In this document: piece after piece, positions 1 to 6,520 of the stretch | Layout: the number at the start of each line of letters is the position of its first letter | Numbering within the stretch: the stretch's first letter is position 1 | Origin: a virus | Length of the DNA: 35,842 nt | IMG/VR virus record: IMGVR_UViG_3300017764_000025 | Coordinates: 1-35,842 of that record | Strand: one strand, 5' to 3' | Program-made: the position numbers and the translations under genes | Notes under the pieces: generated by a model | Database searches by the model: none | Told to the model about the DNA's origin: nothing | The model's input: the letters and a program-made list of their open reading frames with translations, nothing else

Positions 1-33
1 AATTAGTAAGTTTATGTGATATCTATGTTTCAT
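1..33 (-). CDS. 5' end of an unidentified gene, cut by the window edge
   Basis: An ATG at 33 opens a frame (MKHRYHINLLI) that leaves the window without a stop. It directly follows a copy of the A-rich start cassette (31-50) that precedes other starts in this window, and it overlaps the stop of the next gene upstream by 11 nt, as is usual here. Only eleven residues are visible, so no function can be given. Confidence 0.5.
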   Translation of the reverse strand, partial: MKHRYHINLLI

Positions 34-199
34 CTTTGTTTTGGTTTAATCTAACATTGAAAATAACGGGTAGTTTCTTTTCAGGTGTCATTTCTATTAG
101 TTGCTGATACTTTTCATCACCAACAATACCGTCAATTGTCCATTCTGTTTTAACACCATTTTCACATATTGGTATTGAGTATGTTTCTTGTTTACTCAT
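23..199 (-). CDS. Small hypothetical protein, 58 aa, with NQNKDE-type tail
   Basis: I do not recognise this protein. It begins MSKQETYSIP and ends LNQNKDET. The start follows the A-rich leader CAAAACAAAG-ATG at 197-214. The end is encoded by another copy of the same start cassette belonging to the next gene, which explains why its tail matches those of the proteins at 2314-2574 and 2758-2976. No membrane segment or motif is visible. It is the first gene after the terminator at 251-284, yet I see no copy of the window's main promoter in front of it. Confidence 0.7.
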   Translation of the reverse strand: MSKQETYSIPICENGVKTEWTIDGIVGDEKYQQLIEMTPEKKLPVIFNVRLNQNKDET

Positions 200-250
200 C
201 TTTGTTTTGTTTTAGTCTTTATTCATCCTTATTGATTTTAAATCTTATTT

Positions 251-284
251 AAAAAAACCCTAGTGTAAATTAATACACTAGGAT
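251..284 (-). terminator. Rho-independent terminator
   Basis: Read on the minus strand there is a perfect 9-bp stem (CCTAGTGTA / TACACTAGG, 259-267 with 274-282) with a short AT loop, followed by seven T residues (251-257). It sits just past the stop of the gene at 294-773 and is the clearest classical terminator in the window. It probably ends the long transcription unit that starts at the promoter near 3860. Confidence 0.9.
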
Positions 285-293
285 TTAAATGAT

Positions 294-773
294 TTATAAA
301 CCACAAATTGATAATGCAGATTGTACATCATCATAACCTGCCTTAGGAACACTAATTACCCAATCAACACCTAATGTGTGATCTTTATAATCAGTAGAAG
401 TAGTATATAGATTAGGGAAGTGAGCTGCTTCCAAATCTTTTATAGTACCTCCTATCTGAGGATAATCAAATTCTAACATCTCTCCTTTAAAGCAGATATC
501 AGCATCATTAGATATAAGAGAACCTTCATGTTTAATCAATGCTTCTAATAACCCATGAATAGCTTCTTTGATATCAATATCATCTGAAAAATCGTCAATA
601 TAAGGATCGCTCCACCCTCTACATTCTGCTAAATTCTCCTCTTCAATTACTATTTCTACTATAGCATTAGAGTCCTCCATTTCTTTTTTAAGTTGAGTAA
701 TCTTATTCTCTAATTTGTTAATTTGACTTTGTAGATCTTTATCTACACTTGATAATTCTTTGTTGCTTCCCAT
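294..773 (-). CDS. Hypothetical protein, 159 aa, with N-terminal coiled coil
   Basis: Unrecognised acidic protein. Residues about 8-36 form a heptad-rich segment (LQSQINKLENKITQLKKEME) that looks like a coiled coil and suggests oligomerisation. The rest (about 40-159) is globular and acidic, without a motif I can name. It is the last gene of its transcription unit, with a strong terminator 10 nt past its stop. The start is the only reasonable ATG, preceded by an A/T-rich leader. Confidence 0.85.
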   Translation of the reverse strand: MGSNKELSSVDKDLQSQINKLENKITQLKKEMEDSNAIVEIVIEEENLAECRGWSDPYIDDFSDDIDIKEAIHGLLEALIKHEGSLISNDADICFKGEMLEFDYPQIGGTIKDLEAAHFPNLYTTSTDYKDHTLGVDWVISVPKAGYDDVQSALSICGL

Positions 774-816
774 AAAATTGATTTTAAAAATGTTAAAAAA
801 TTTGTTTTATTTTACT

Positions 817-2010
817 CTATCCCCATACGTTCTTCCCATCTAAAAGGTTTCCAAATACACTTAAATCTCCTCCTTTAAATATAACCTTATACCCACACTC
901 AAACCCTTCACCAACTGATTTAATAGGTGCGGCTGTCAGATATACTTCACCTTTTACTATTAGATTTTCTCCTATAGTTTCTATATTACTCATTTGAATA
1001 TTAAAATGCTTACCACAAGTGAAGTTATTAGGTATATTTTTTAATTTATGGCAATAATGTATATTAAATGAATTCTTAGCAAGAATACCATCGGGAAGTG
1101 AAACTAAATTACTTAAACCTATCTCGAATTTACCACCAATAGATAAATCTCCTAATATCTTTGTTAAATTATCACATTTAAAAATACTAAGATAACTTTT
1201 GGTTTTAATACCATCTACATATTCTAGGCTTTCACAATTTGTTATTTCTGCATTACCTTTTATTACTAGATTTTTAGGTAATCTTTTGACATTTGGTGTG
1301 TTTATCATTCTAAAATGACCATTTACAGTAAAATCTTCTTCTGGTAGTTTTGTGATTGCGGTATTATTTGATATGGTTATCTGACCACCTATTTTCCAAG
1401 AACTCTTTATTTCTGTAATACCAGAAGTTATCATATCTTCCTCAGCACATTTATGTCCTTTCTTTGAAAAATCATTAGATGGAAAATGACCACCAGCTAA
1501 GTAAAAGTGTTTTTTACAAACAAAATCATCGGGCAATTCTTTAAGGTTACCTTTATTCATAAATAGGACAGCAAAACTCCCAACCTTCTTTATCGAACCT
1601 AAACTATGTACTGATGGACTCTCAATCCGTAATGCTCCAGTAATTTCTTCTAGGTTATTTATGACTAATTTCTCACCATTCTCAATCTGCTCTTCAGTTA
1701 GTTCAATATCCCAACCAGGACCAATACATAAACTACCTTCAAATACTTTTGCTGGGTAATCCCAAACAGTTAATTTGTTATTCTTAAAGTGTCTAAGGTA
1801 TTCCGCTTGTGTCATCCCACCAATCCATTCAAAATATTCTGGTGTCCCATACTCAATCCCTTCTGATTCACTCTTTTCAATTATTTTCATAACCTTTTTA
1901 TAAAACTGACCTTTTCTATCGTATTCACTACCATATGTCACTTTCCATGCCTCAGCCATCTTTTCTTCAGTTTTGGCAATCATCTTTATTTTTTCAAATT
2001 CTTCACTCAT
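817..2010 (-). CDS. Leucine-rich-like solenoid repeat protein, 397 aa
   Basis: Residues 1-85 form a charged, mostly helical N-terminal region. From about 90 to 385 the sequence falls into units of about 20-23 residues with the pattern LPxxFxVxGxFxIxxxxxL, for example LPDDFVCKKHFYLAGG (159-174), LPEEDFTVNGHFRM (222-235), LPKNLVIKGNAEITNC (244-259) and IPNNFTCGKHFNIQ (326-339). This is the layout of a beta-solenoid of leucine-rich-repeat type, normally a protein-binding surface. There is no signal peptide, so it should act in the cell or on the virion. Partner and role are unknown; interference with a host protein is one possibility but not shown. Confidence 0.8.
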   Translation of the reverse strand: MSEEFEKIKMIAKTEEKMAEAWKVTYGSEYDRKGQFYKKVMKIIEKSESEGIEYGTPEYFEWIGGMTQAEYLRHFKNNKLTVWDYPAKVFEGSLCIGPGWDIELTEEQIENGEKLVINNLEEITGALRIESPSVHSLGSIKKVGSFAVLFMNKGNLKELPDDFVCKKHFYLAGGHFPSNDFSKKGHKCAEEDMITSGITEIKSSWKIGGQITISNNTAITKLPEEDFTVNGHFRMINTPNVKRLPKNLVIKGNAEITNCESLEYVDGIKTKSYLSIFKCDNLTKILGDLSIGGKFEIGLSNLVSLPDGILAKNSFNIHYCHKLKNIPNNFTCGKHFNIQMSNIETIGENLIVKGEVYLTAAPIKSVGEGFECGYKVIFKGGDLSVFGNLLDGKNVWG

Positions 2011-2021
2011 ATAACTTTGAT

Positions 2022-2321
2022 TTAATTTTTAATTCTATATTTAGGACTTTTCCAACTATGCTCATCATCTATAAATGATAATCTACTAACAAAGTTGGAT
2101 GTGTCACTTAATCCTTCTTTTGCTATACTATCTAAATAACTGTGTAATTCAATACTATCACTATAACCCAACATATCATCAACAGTTACATTATGACAAC
2201 CCCAATACTTATCATCAGAATTTTCTTTACAACAATAGATGTATTTGTAGTCCCTAAAACTTTCTTTACCACAACCTATTAAAATAATAATAGTACCTAT
2301 TAGAAAAAATCCTTTACTCAT
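2022..2321 (-). CDS. Small phage-encoded lipoprotein, 99 aa
   Basis: The N-terminus is a short lipoprotein signal: MSK, a hydrophobic stretch FFLIGTIIILIG and a cysteine at residue 17 in a lipobox (LIGC), followed by GKES. After cleavage by signal peptidase II the mature protein of about 83 residues would be lipid-anchored in the cell envelope. It contains a CC pair (31-32) and one further Cys. Phage lipoproteins in other systems often block superinfection or DNA entry; that role is only an analogy here. The start follows the recurrent A-rich cassette (2319-2338) and overlaps the end of the gene upstream by 8 nt. Confidence 0.8.
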   Translation of the reverse strand: MSKGFFLIGTIIILIGCGKESFRDYKYIYCCKENSDDKYWGCHNVTVDDMLGYSDSIELHSYLDSIAKEGLSDTSNFVSRLSFIDDEHSWKSPKYRIKN

Positions 2322-2574
2322 CTTTGTTTTGGTTTAATAACACTATTCTGTTTTCCATCATTTGAGCTATGTCTTTCCCTTTTGGAAAATATTTCATCAC
2401 CTCAATTGCTATATCAGTATCTAATTGAGAGATTATATCTGCAAAAAACTCTAGAACATCTGTTTCATCCATACCATTTATAGGATCTATTCTTACAGAT
2501 TCAGTTAAGAATTCCTCTATCTCTGATATAATAGTATTTGCTTTTCCTTGTCTTTCTTTATCTATTTTACTCAT
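2314..2574 (-). CDS. Hypothetical helical protein, 86 aa, NQNKDE tail
   Basis: Unrecognised acidic, probably all-helical protein. Its last codons are supplied by the start cassette of the next gene, giving the tail LLNQNKDE, the same as in the protein at 2758-2976. No motif or membrane segment is visible. It lies in a run of overlapping small genes read as one unit. Confidence 0.8.
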   Translation of the reverse strand: MSKIDKERQGKANTIISEIEEFLTESVRIDPINGMDETDVLEFFADIISQLDTDIAIEVMKYFPKGKDIAQMMENRIVLLNQNKDE

Positions 2575-2588
2575 AATTTAACACCTAC

Positions 2589-2765
2589 CTATTCCCATTT
2601 AACACTCATTTTCAAACATTGAATGATGATTTGTTTTTTAATAAAACTTACATCCTTACCATCATCATTACCTACCAAGTATTTACCTATTAGATAATCT
2701 AAATCGGTTATATCATCCTCAAATGTGTTTATATCTAATCCATCTATTCTATCTTCCTTACTCAT
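2589..2765 (-). CDS. Hypothetical protein, 58 aa
   Basis: Short acidic frame beginning MSKEDRIDGL and ending KMSVKWE. Its start follows the recurrent A-rich cassette (2763-2782) and its ATG overlaps the end of the gene upstream, as in the neighbouring genes. It fills the space between two well-supported genes almost exactly, which supports it as a gene. No function is recognisable. Confidence 0.7.
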   Translation of the reverse strand: MSKEDRIDGLDINTFEDDITDLDYLIGKYLVGNDDGKDVSFIKKQIIIQCLKMSVKWE

Positions 2766-2976
2766 CTTTGTTTTGGTTTAATATGTGATTTTTAATATCT
2801 CCAATAGTATGTATTCCTTGTGCTGAGTTATCTAATGCTTCTACTGGTGTATTATTTGGTAGTATTTCTGCTAACTCATCAGTAAACCACATTTCAGCAC
2901 CATTTTCACCACCTACTCTTCTTGCTATTGGTCTTTCATCACCACTTTTAGTTATTATTCCGAATGTTGTACTCAT
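2758..2976 (-). CDS. Hypothetical protein, 72 aa, NQNKDE tail
   Basis: Unrecognised. It begins MSTTFGIITK and ends ILNQNKDE. The tail is encoded by the start cassette of the downstream gene. The residues EMWFTDELAEILPNNTPVEA look well structured, but I cannot place them in a family. The ATG follows a variant of the cassette, CCAAAATAAAG-ATG. Confidence 0.8.
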   Translation of the reverse strand: MSTTFGIITKSGDERPIARRVGGENGAEMWFTDELAEILPNNTPVEALDNSAQGIHTIGDIKNHILNQNKDE

Positions 2977-2978
2977 CT

Positions 2979-3155
2979 TTATTTTGGTTTAAGTTCTTCC
3001 TCCATATCTAACATGATAAAAGATTGTTTCTTAATTATAGACCTGTACTTGAATATGTAAGATGTTTGAAACCCTAGTATGATTGCAAGTATTGCTATAT
3101 AAAAATACCAATGTAAGCTCTTTGCAAAGTCTATTCTTTTTAAAGTAGTTTTCAT
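2979..3155 (-). CDS. Small single-pass membrane protein, 58 aa
   Basis: Residues about 14-30 (LHWYFYIAILAIILGFQ) form one transmembrane helix, with basic residues on both sides (KRIDFAK before, KYRSIIKK after) and an acidic C-terminus. The end of the gene overlaps the A-rich cassette in a different frame, so it ends LKPK instead of NQNKDE. Unknown function; small membrane proteins of this type are common among phage early genes. Confidence 0.7.
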   Translation of the reverse strand: MKTTLKRIDFAKSLHWYFYIAILAIILGFQTSYIFKYRSIIKKQSFIMLDMEEELKPK

Positions 3156-3158
3156 GGT

Positions 3159-3401
3159 TTAGAATATTAGTTTATAACCTGTATTTGTAGATTCAATTTG
3201 CTTAACTGGTTTATTACCAGGCCATTCAGAACCTACTTGAATGAAAGGACCACCACTTGGATCTACCATAGTAATTTCCATATCATCATTCCTTGAAAAC
3301 CTACAATAACCAAAATCACCTTCCCATAATAAATTCCCTTCATTATCGGGTGTGAAAATATGTTTATCTCCGTATCTATTTTTATATTCCATCTTTTTCA
3401 T
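3159..3401 (-). CDS. Hypothetical protein, 80 aa
   Basis: Begins MKKMEYKNRYGDKHIF; rich in beta-prone segments, Gly and aromatic residues (GNLLWEGDFGYCRF). It is likely a small beta-sandwich or barrel, but I cannot assign a family. It sits 3 nt upstream of the membrane protein gene at 2979-3155 and is probably co-translated with it. Confidence 0.8.
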   Translation of the reverse strand: MKKMEYKNRYGDKHIFTPDNEGNLLWEGDFGYCRFSRNDDMEITMVDPSGGPFIQVGSEWPGNKPVKQIESTNTGYKLIF

Positions 3402-3407
3402 AACTTA

Positions 3408-3554
3408 TTAATTTACATTATTACAGTAATCTTTATATCTTTCTTCAAATTCTAACTCTGAATTAAAATCCATTTCTCTATCAGCTCCATTTTCAGCTAA
3501 TTCTATCCAAATTTCACTTTCATTTAAATCATACCACTCATCAAATGTTAACAT
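3408..3554 (-). CDS. Small acidic protein, 48 aa
   Basis: Frame MLTFDEWYDL to KDYCNNVN with a strongly acidic, aromatic composition (about a quarter D/E, several W and Y). Small acidic phage proteins sometimes mimic DNA or bind host enzymes, but nothing specific identifies this one. The start lies 6 nt past the stop of the tiny membrane protein gene upstream. Confidence 0.6.
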   Translation of the reverse strand: MLTFDEWYDLNESEIWIELAENGADREMDFNSELEFEERYKDYCNNVN

Positions 3555-3559
3555 AACAA

Positions 3560-3655
3560 TTATTTTTTATTTTTAGAATCATTATTTACAAATAAATCTA
3601 TAAAATATCCTACAATTAAAAATCCAATTATCCAGGGTATATCTTCAATTCCCAT
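3560..3655 (-). CDS. Tiny membrane protein, 31 aa
   Basis: Frame MGIEDIPWIIGFLIVGYFID... with one hydrophobic helix (about residues 7-21) and a lysine-rich C-terminus. Its ATG overlaps the stop of the preceding gene by 11 nt, the same coupling seen between real genes here. It fills a space that would otherwise be empty. The short length keeps confidence moderate. Confidence 0.5.
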   Translation of the reverse strand: MGIEDIPWIIGFLIVGYFIDLFVNNDSKNKK

Positions 3656-3836
3656 TCTCTTTTAATTTTTTATCTAAACCATCAACACATTTTTTTAGAA
3701 GATAATTTACAGCATTAATAGATTGATTTTTTCGATAATTATCTTTCATTATCATAAAGAAATATCCTATATCTTCAATAATTTCTTCTTTATTATCCGG
3801 TAGTATATAACCACCATCTACTAAGTTTTCATTCAT
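3645..3836 (-). CDS. Hypothetical protein, 63 aa, start moved
   Basis: I place the start at the ATG at 3836 (MNENLVDGGY), directly after the leader AAAAATAAAGGTT. A longer frame from a TTG at 3869 exists, but its first eleven codons would lie on top of the -7 box of the promoter at 3859-3890. The protein is mostly helical with a Lys-rich C-terminus. It is the first gene of the transcription unit that runs to the terminator at 251-284. Function unknown. Confidence 0.75.
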   Translation of the reverse strand: MNENLVDGGYILPDNKEEIIEDIGYFFMIMKDNYRKNQSINAVNYLLKKCVDGLDKKLKENGN

Positions 3837-3858
3837 AACCTTTATTTTTATTATACCC

Positions 3859-3890
3859 GGAATATACAAAGGAAGATTTGGGTCTCCACA
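3859..3890 (-). promoter_or_regulatory. Phage promoter P1 (TGTG-N20-TATATTCC)
   Basis: On the minus strand: TGTG at 3887-3890, exactly 20 nt, then TATATTCC at 3859-3866, followed by a short leader ending in AAAGGTT-ATG. This matches ten other sites in the window with the identical spacing and resembles the Bacteroidota primary sigma promoter (TTTG, about 20 nt, TAnnTTTG). It should drive the genes from 3836 down to 294. Confidence 0.8.
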
Positions 3891-3896
3891 TCTTCC
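3871..3896 (-). terminator. Hairpin embedded in promoter P1
   Basis: A 10-bp stem with one mismatch and a 4-nt loop (3871-3881 with 3886-3896), followed on the minus strand by TTTG and the -7 box. It can act as a terminator for the acetyltransferase gene just upstream while occupying the spacer and -33 element of promoter P1. The U-run is short, so termination efficiency is uncertain. Confidence 0.6.
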
Positions 3897-3925
3897 TACG
3901 AAAAAAACTAATAAAATATATTAAA

Positions 3926-4447
3926 TTAGATTTTAGGTCCAAATAATTCTTCTAAAGTCTTTTTATTAATATTACTAATAATTTTGTAGTATCTTTTCTC
4001 ATAAAAAGTTTTAGTGTAGTAAATATCATTCCAATACTCATACCCTAATTTAGTTATAGTAGTAATTGATCCTTTATTGTTTGGGTTTATTGTAGCTAAA
4101 AATAAATTTATACCATACTTACTACCAACATTATTCCTAAATTGAAGGAGATTTGTTGCTACTCCTAACTTTCTAAAATTAACATCAACAGATAATAATC
4201 CCCCAATACAATACGTTATATTTTTATGTTTTATTTTTTTCTTAGCTACCGATATCCCTATCAACTTATTATCTAAAATAGCAACTACAAAGTATTCTGA
4301 ATTTGATAAACTTTTTTTAATTGAGTTAACATCATTCCACTGCCCCCCAGATATTATTAATTTAGCTGATTCTTCTAGATATTCTCCAATTTCATCTAGA
4401 ATAAAATATTCAACATCATTTTTATCTATTAGTTTTTTCATACACAT
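3926..4447 (-). CDS. GNAT-family acetyltransferase, about 173 aa
   Basis: Has the GNAT fold pattern: strand beta4 ITYCIGGLLSVDV, then the acetyl-CoA loop region NFRKLGVATNLLQF (a weak form of the R/Q-x-x-G-x-G/A motif), then GINLFLATINPNNKGSI and a terminal TITKLGYEYW typical of GNAT C-termini. It would transfer an acetyl group from acetyl-CoA to an amine; the substrate is unknown. A longer frame begins at a TTG at 4486 but overlaps the upstream gene by 65 nt; I prefer the ATG at 4447 (or the ATG at 4441). It is the last gene before promoter P1. Confidence 0.7.
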   Translation of the reverse strand: MCMKKLIDKNDVEYFILDEIGEYLEESAKLIISGGQWNDVNSIKKSLSNSEYFVVAILDNKLIGISVAKKKIKHKNITYCIGGLLSVDVNFRKLGVATNLLQFRNNVGSKYGINLFLATINPNNKGSITTITKLGYEYWNDIYYTKTFYEKRYYKIISNINKKTLEELFGPKI

Positions 4448-5009
4448 AAAAGTTTTGCTTCTCCATCCAACTAACAGGCAATCCAATCTTCTTAATATTA
4501 AATATAGGTTCTTTAAATATCTCTCCTATACCTCTATAAGAGATAACTGCAAAATCCGATAATTTATTATTAATTCTTTGATTACATTTAATATTAAATG
4601 AACTTTCAAAACATAAATTACTCTCCCAAATTACATCACCATTTTCAAATTTAAAATCCTCAAATGATTCTTTAACTAAACTTATATTTTTTAAGTTATA
4701 TTTTTGTATTAACTTATTTCCAAAATCAATTCTATGATGGTGGATGTCAAGTCCTATAGTTTCTATATTAGGATTTAAATCATTAAGGTAAAAATTAACC
4801 CAACCAATACTACAACCCACAACAATAAATCTTTTGGGTTTTATTTTTAAATGGTTAAATAAAGTTAAAAATGTGTCATAAGGAGTTGAACCATAGATAA
4901 AACTATTATGAGAATGAATCTCTAATAATCTATCAGTTTCTAGTTTATCTTTTTCCTTATTTAGTGATTTATAATTTTCTAATTCACTTAATATTACCTT
5001 ATTTTTCAT
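4422..5009 (-). CDS. Class I SAM-dependent methyltransferase-like protein, 195 aa
   Basis: Residues 61-70 (FIVVGCSIGW) match methyltransferase motif I, 86-89 (GLDI) supply the acidic end of strand 2, and a later strand DVIWESNLCF (125-134) fits motif IV/post-IV. The upstream segment FIYGSTPYD (37-45) before motif I resembles the layout of Dot1-like methyltransferases. Substrate unknown; it may act on protein or small molecule. Its 3' end overlaps the acetyltransferase gene, so the pair may work together in covalent modification of host proteins (inference). Confidence 0.65.
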   Translation of the reverse strand: MKNKVILSELENYKSLNKEKDKLETDRLLEIHSHNSFIYGSTPYDTFLTLFNHLKIKPKRFIVVGCSIGWVNFYLNDLNPNIETIGLDIHHHRIDFGNKLIQKYNLKNISLVKESFEDFKFENGDVIWESNLCFESSFNIKCNQRINNKLSDFAVISYRGIGEIFKEPIFNIKKIGLPVSWMEKQNFYVYEKTNR

Positions 5010-5034
5010 AGTTTATTATAAATATACTACGAAA

Positions 5035-5160
5035 TCATTCCTCTTCTATCTTAAAACATTTGGTACATTGTTTATACCCTGAATTGAATCTTTTCCATTC
5101 ATGGGTACATCTTCTATATTTAAAATATCTTTTAATTGATAATATTAAATCTTTAATCAT
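5035..5160 (-). CDS. Small zinc-binding protein, 41 aa
   Basis: Frame MIKDLILSIK... with a putative zinc site: C18-T-H20 and C32-x2-C35, in the arrangement CTHxW...QCTKC that recurs in many small phage proteins. Its ATG overlaps the stop of the gene upstream (TAATG) and is preceded by GGAGG, one of the few strong Shine-Dalgarno matches here. Role unknown. Confidence 0.65.
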   Translation of the reverse strand: MIKDLILSIKRYFKYRRCTHEWKRFNSGYKQCTKCFKIEEE

Positions 5161-5384
5161 TACCTCCAAGTTATAATTCCTGTAATATCAATAATTATCC
5201 AAATAATATTCATTGATAATAAACTCCAATCTTTATCTCTTAACATAATAATAGCCATTGATAGATGGCCAACCAAAAATACAATATAACTAATTAGTAT
5301 ATCAGTTACTCTAAGTGATATAGTTAATGCAGCTAGAATTGTAATTACAACACTAACCCACTTCCAAATATTATTCACTTTCAT
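5160..5384 (-). CDS. Multi-pass membrane protein, 74 aa
   Basis: Three hydrophobic helices are visible: about 7-24 (WKWVSVVITILAALTISL), 27-48 and 53-72 (LLSMNIIWIIIDITGIITW). The end resembles the N-x-x-W-x-x-x-x-x-x-G-I-x-x-W helix of small PnuC/SWEET-like three-helix transporters, but that similarity is weak. It is followed by the zinc protein gene with a one-base stop/start overlap. Confidence 0.7.
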   Translation of the reverse strand: MKVNNIWKWVSVVITILAALTISLRVTDILISYIVFLVGHLSMAIIMLRDKDWSLLSMNIIWIIIDITGIITWR

Positions 5385-5392
5385 TTTCTAAC

Positions 5393-5578
5393 CTAATCTT
5401 CACTTTTACTTTTATTGGATTTTAAAACATTTTTATTAAAAACATTTATTTTATCTCTTAATTCATCCTCAGATGAAGCAATTAACTCTACTAAACTATC
5501 ATTTGATAAATAATAATCATCTCCATTATATCTAAAATCACTTGTTGTGTAATAAACTTTGTTTGTTTTCTTTTTCAT
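5393..5578 (-). CDS. Hypothetical protein, 61 aa
   Basis: Basic N-terminus (MKKKTNKVYYTTSDF), then YNGDDYYLSNDSLVELIASS and a Lys/Ser-rich end. No recognisable family. It lies between two small genes in the same direction with 6-8 nt gaps, in the unit driven by promoter P2. Confidence 0.75.
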   Translation of the reverse strand: MKKKTNKVYYTTSDFRYNGDDYYLSNDSLVELIASSEDELRDKINVFNKNVLKSNKSKSED

Positions 5579-5584
5579 AATATT

Positions 5585-5935
5585 TTAGTTTTTAATTTTA
5601 TTTCCAATCATTTCTATTTCTTCCCATTCATTTTCATAGCTTTGAATGATTTCTCTTTCAACTTCTTCCCAATTAATGCTCTCGTATTCACTAATTTTTT
5701 TAGTCATCTCCTCCAAAAGGTAGGCACATCTTTCATATTCTTCACTATCTTCAAATACTTGTATAAGATTTTTAGTCTTTTGAATTATAGAATTATACAT
5801 TTTCCCATTGTCCCCAGGAGAAAATACAATAGAATCAAACCAAGTAGAATAACCATACTCCATTATAATAGAATAAAAATATTCTAATTCAAATCTTTCT
5901 CTATCTATTTTACCTAAAACAAACTTATCCATCAT
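5585..5935 (-). CDS. Hypothetical helical protein with FEDSEEYERCA motif, 116 aa
   Basis: All-helical acidic protein. Residues about 60-82 contain the helix LIQVFEDSEEYERCAYLLEE, similar to helices in the proteins at 23002-23322 (FEHHEMYEDCAKVVEA) and 25028-25354 (QKDEFEKCIEIDKKL) and to the UVR-type helix at 18659-18850. This looks like a recurrent phage helical-hairpin module. Function unknown. Two start ATGs are adjacent (MM); the second may be used. Confidence 0.8.
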   Translation of the reverse strand: MMDKFVLGKIDRERFELEYFYSIIMEYGYSTWFDSIVFSPGDNGKMYNSIIQKTKNLIQVFEDSEEYERCAYLLEEMTKKISEYESINWEEVEREIIQSYENEWEEIEMIGNKIKN

Positions 5936-5951
5936 AACTCCATTGTTTTAT

Positions 5952-6125
5952 TTATATTTGATACAAATCCTCCTGTATTATTTTCTCCCCATTTTCCAAT
6001 ATATAATATACTTCATATTGTTTGTTTATGTGGATTCTTTCTACAACTGAGGATATAGTATTGAATTTATTATTGAAATACATCACCTTATCTCCTAATT
6101 GGTATGTTAGTGTAATTCTCTTCAT
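5952..6125 (-). CDS. Hypothetical protein, 57 aa
   Basis: Frame MKRITLTYQLGDKVMYF... with alternating beta strands (YQLGDKVMYFNNKFNTISSV, QYEVYYILENGEKI) that suggest a small SH3-like or KOW-like barrel. Similar beta-rich mini-proteins occur at 22047-22259. The start overlaps the stop of the tiny membrane protein gene upstream by 4 nt. No function can be assigned. Confidence 0.7.
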   Translation of the reverse strand: MKRITLTYQLGDKVMYFNNKFNTISSVVERIHINKQYEVYYILENGEKIIQEDLYQI

Positions 6126-6229
6126 TTTATATTTTTTTTAAACCAATAAACAAAAAAAACAATCCCTACAACTATAATTGTAATTAATTTTAATGGTAGG
6201 AGATTTAATATAGTTATCATTCCCTCCAT
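6122..6229 (-). CDS. Tiny single-pass membrane protein, 35 aa
   Basis: Frame MEGMITILNL... with one transmembrane helix (about residues 8-29, rich in L, I, V and F) and a KKNIK C-terminus. It ends in ATGA shared with the next gene start, a coupling typical of the window. Function unknown. Confidence 0.6.
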   Translation of the reverse strand: MEGMITILNLLPLKLITIIVVGIVFFVYWFKKNIK

Positions 6230-6230
6230 T

Positions 6231-6470
6231 TTAACTTAAACTTTCTAAAATAACTCCATCAAAATCCTGATTTTGGGCTAACTCAATAGCTTCCCACCTA
6301 AAAAACTCATCCTTAGGTTGTGAATAGACATAATAATTATGCTTATCCGCCCAATCTCTTACTAACTTACTTTCTTCCTCCCAATCCATAGCAATTAATT
6401 TATCCATTGGGATTTTTAAAATATCCTCAAATAACTCAACAATTCCTAATTCTTTAATTTCCTTTGTCAT
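6231..6470 (-). CDS. Hypothetical acidic protein, 79 aa
   Basis: First gene behind promoter P2, preceded by the leader AAAAATAAAGGTT-ATG. It is rich in Asp, Glu and Trp (MDWEEESKLVRDWADKHNYY) and likely helical. No family recognised. Its position at the head of a unit with a strong-looking promoter suggests high expression. Confidence 0.8.
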   Translation of the reverse strand: MTKEIKELGIVELFEDILKIPMDKLIAMDWEEESKLVRDWADKHNYYVYSQPKDEFFRWEAIELAQNQDFDGVILESLS

Positions 6471-6520
6471 AACCTTTATTTTTAACTCGTTTTACACCCT
6501 AACCGTGCAACGTGAATATA
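6471..6520 (-). repeat. Leader repeat copy D (diverged)
   Basis: Untranslated leader between promoter P2 and the gene at 6231-6470. On the minus strand it reads CACGTTGCACGGTTAGGGTG, then TAAAACGAG and the A-rich start region. It is a diverged copy of the leader found almost unchanged at 10639-10694, 10899-10948 and 12935-12990. Confidence 0.75.

Noticed and set aside
5019-5050. TATATTTATAATAAA upstream of the methyltransferase gene at 4422-5009
   Set aside because: The -7 word matches P8, but the -33 position holds GATA. Similar TATTTATAATAAA words precede several other genes and may reflect only AT-rich leaders.
5642-5887. Plus-strand open frames (for example 5642-5887, 16962-17153, 19335-19523, 32877-33185)
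   Set aside because: Each lies opposite a well-supported minus-strand gene, has no leader like those of real genes here and low-complexity Phe/Ser/Leu-rich composition typical of antisense shadows.
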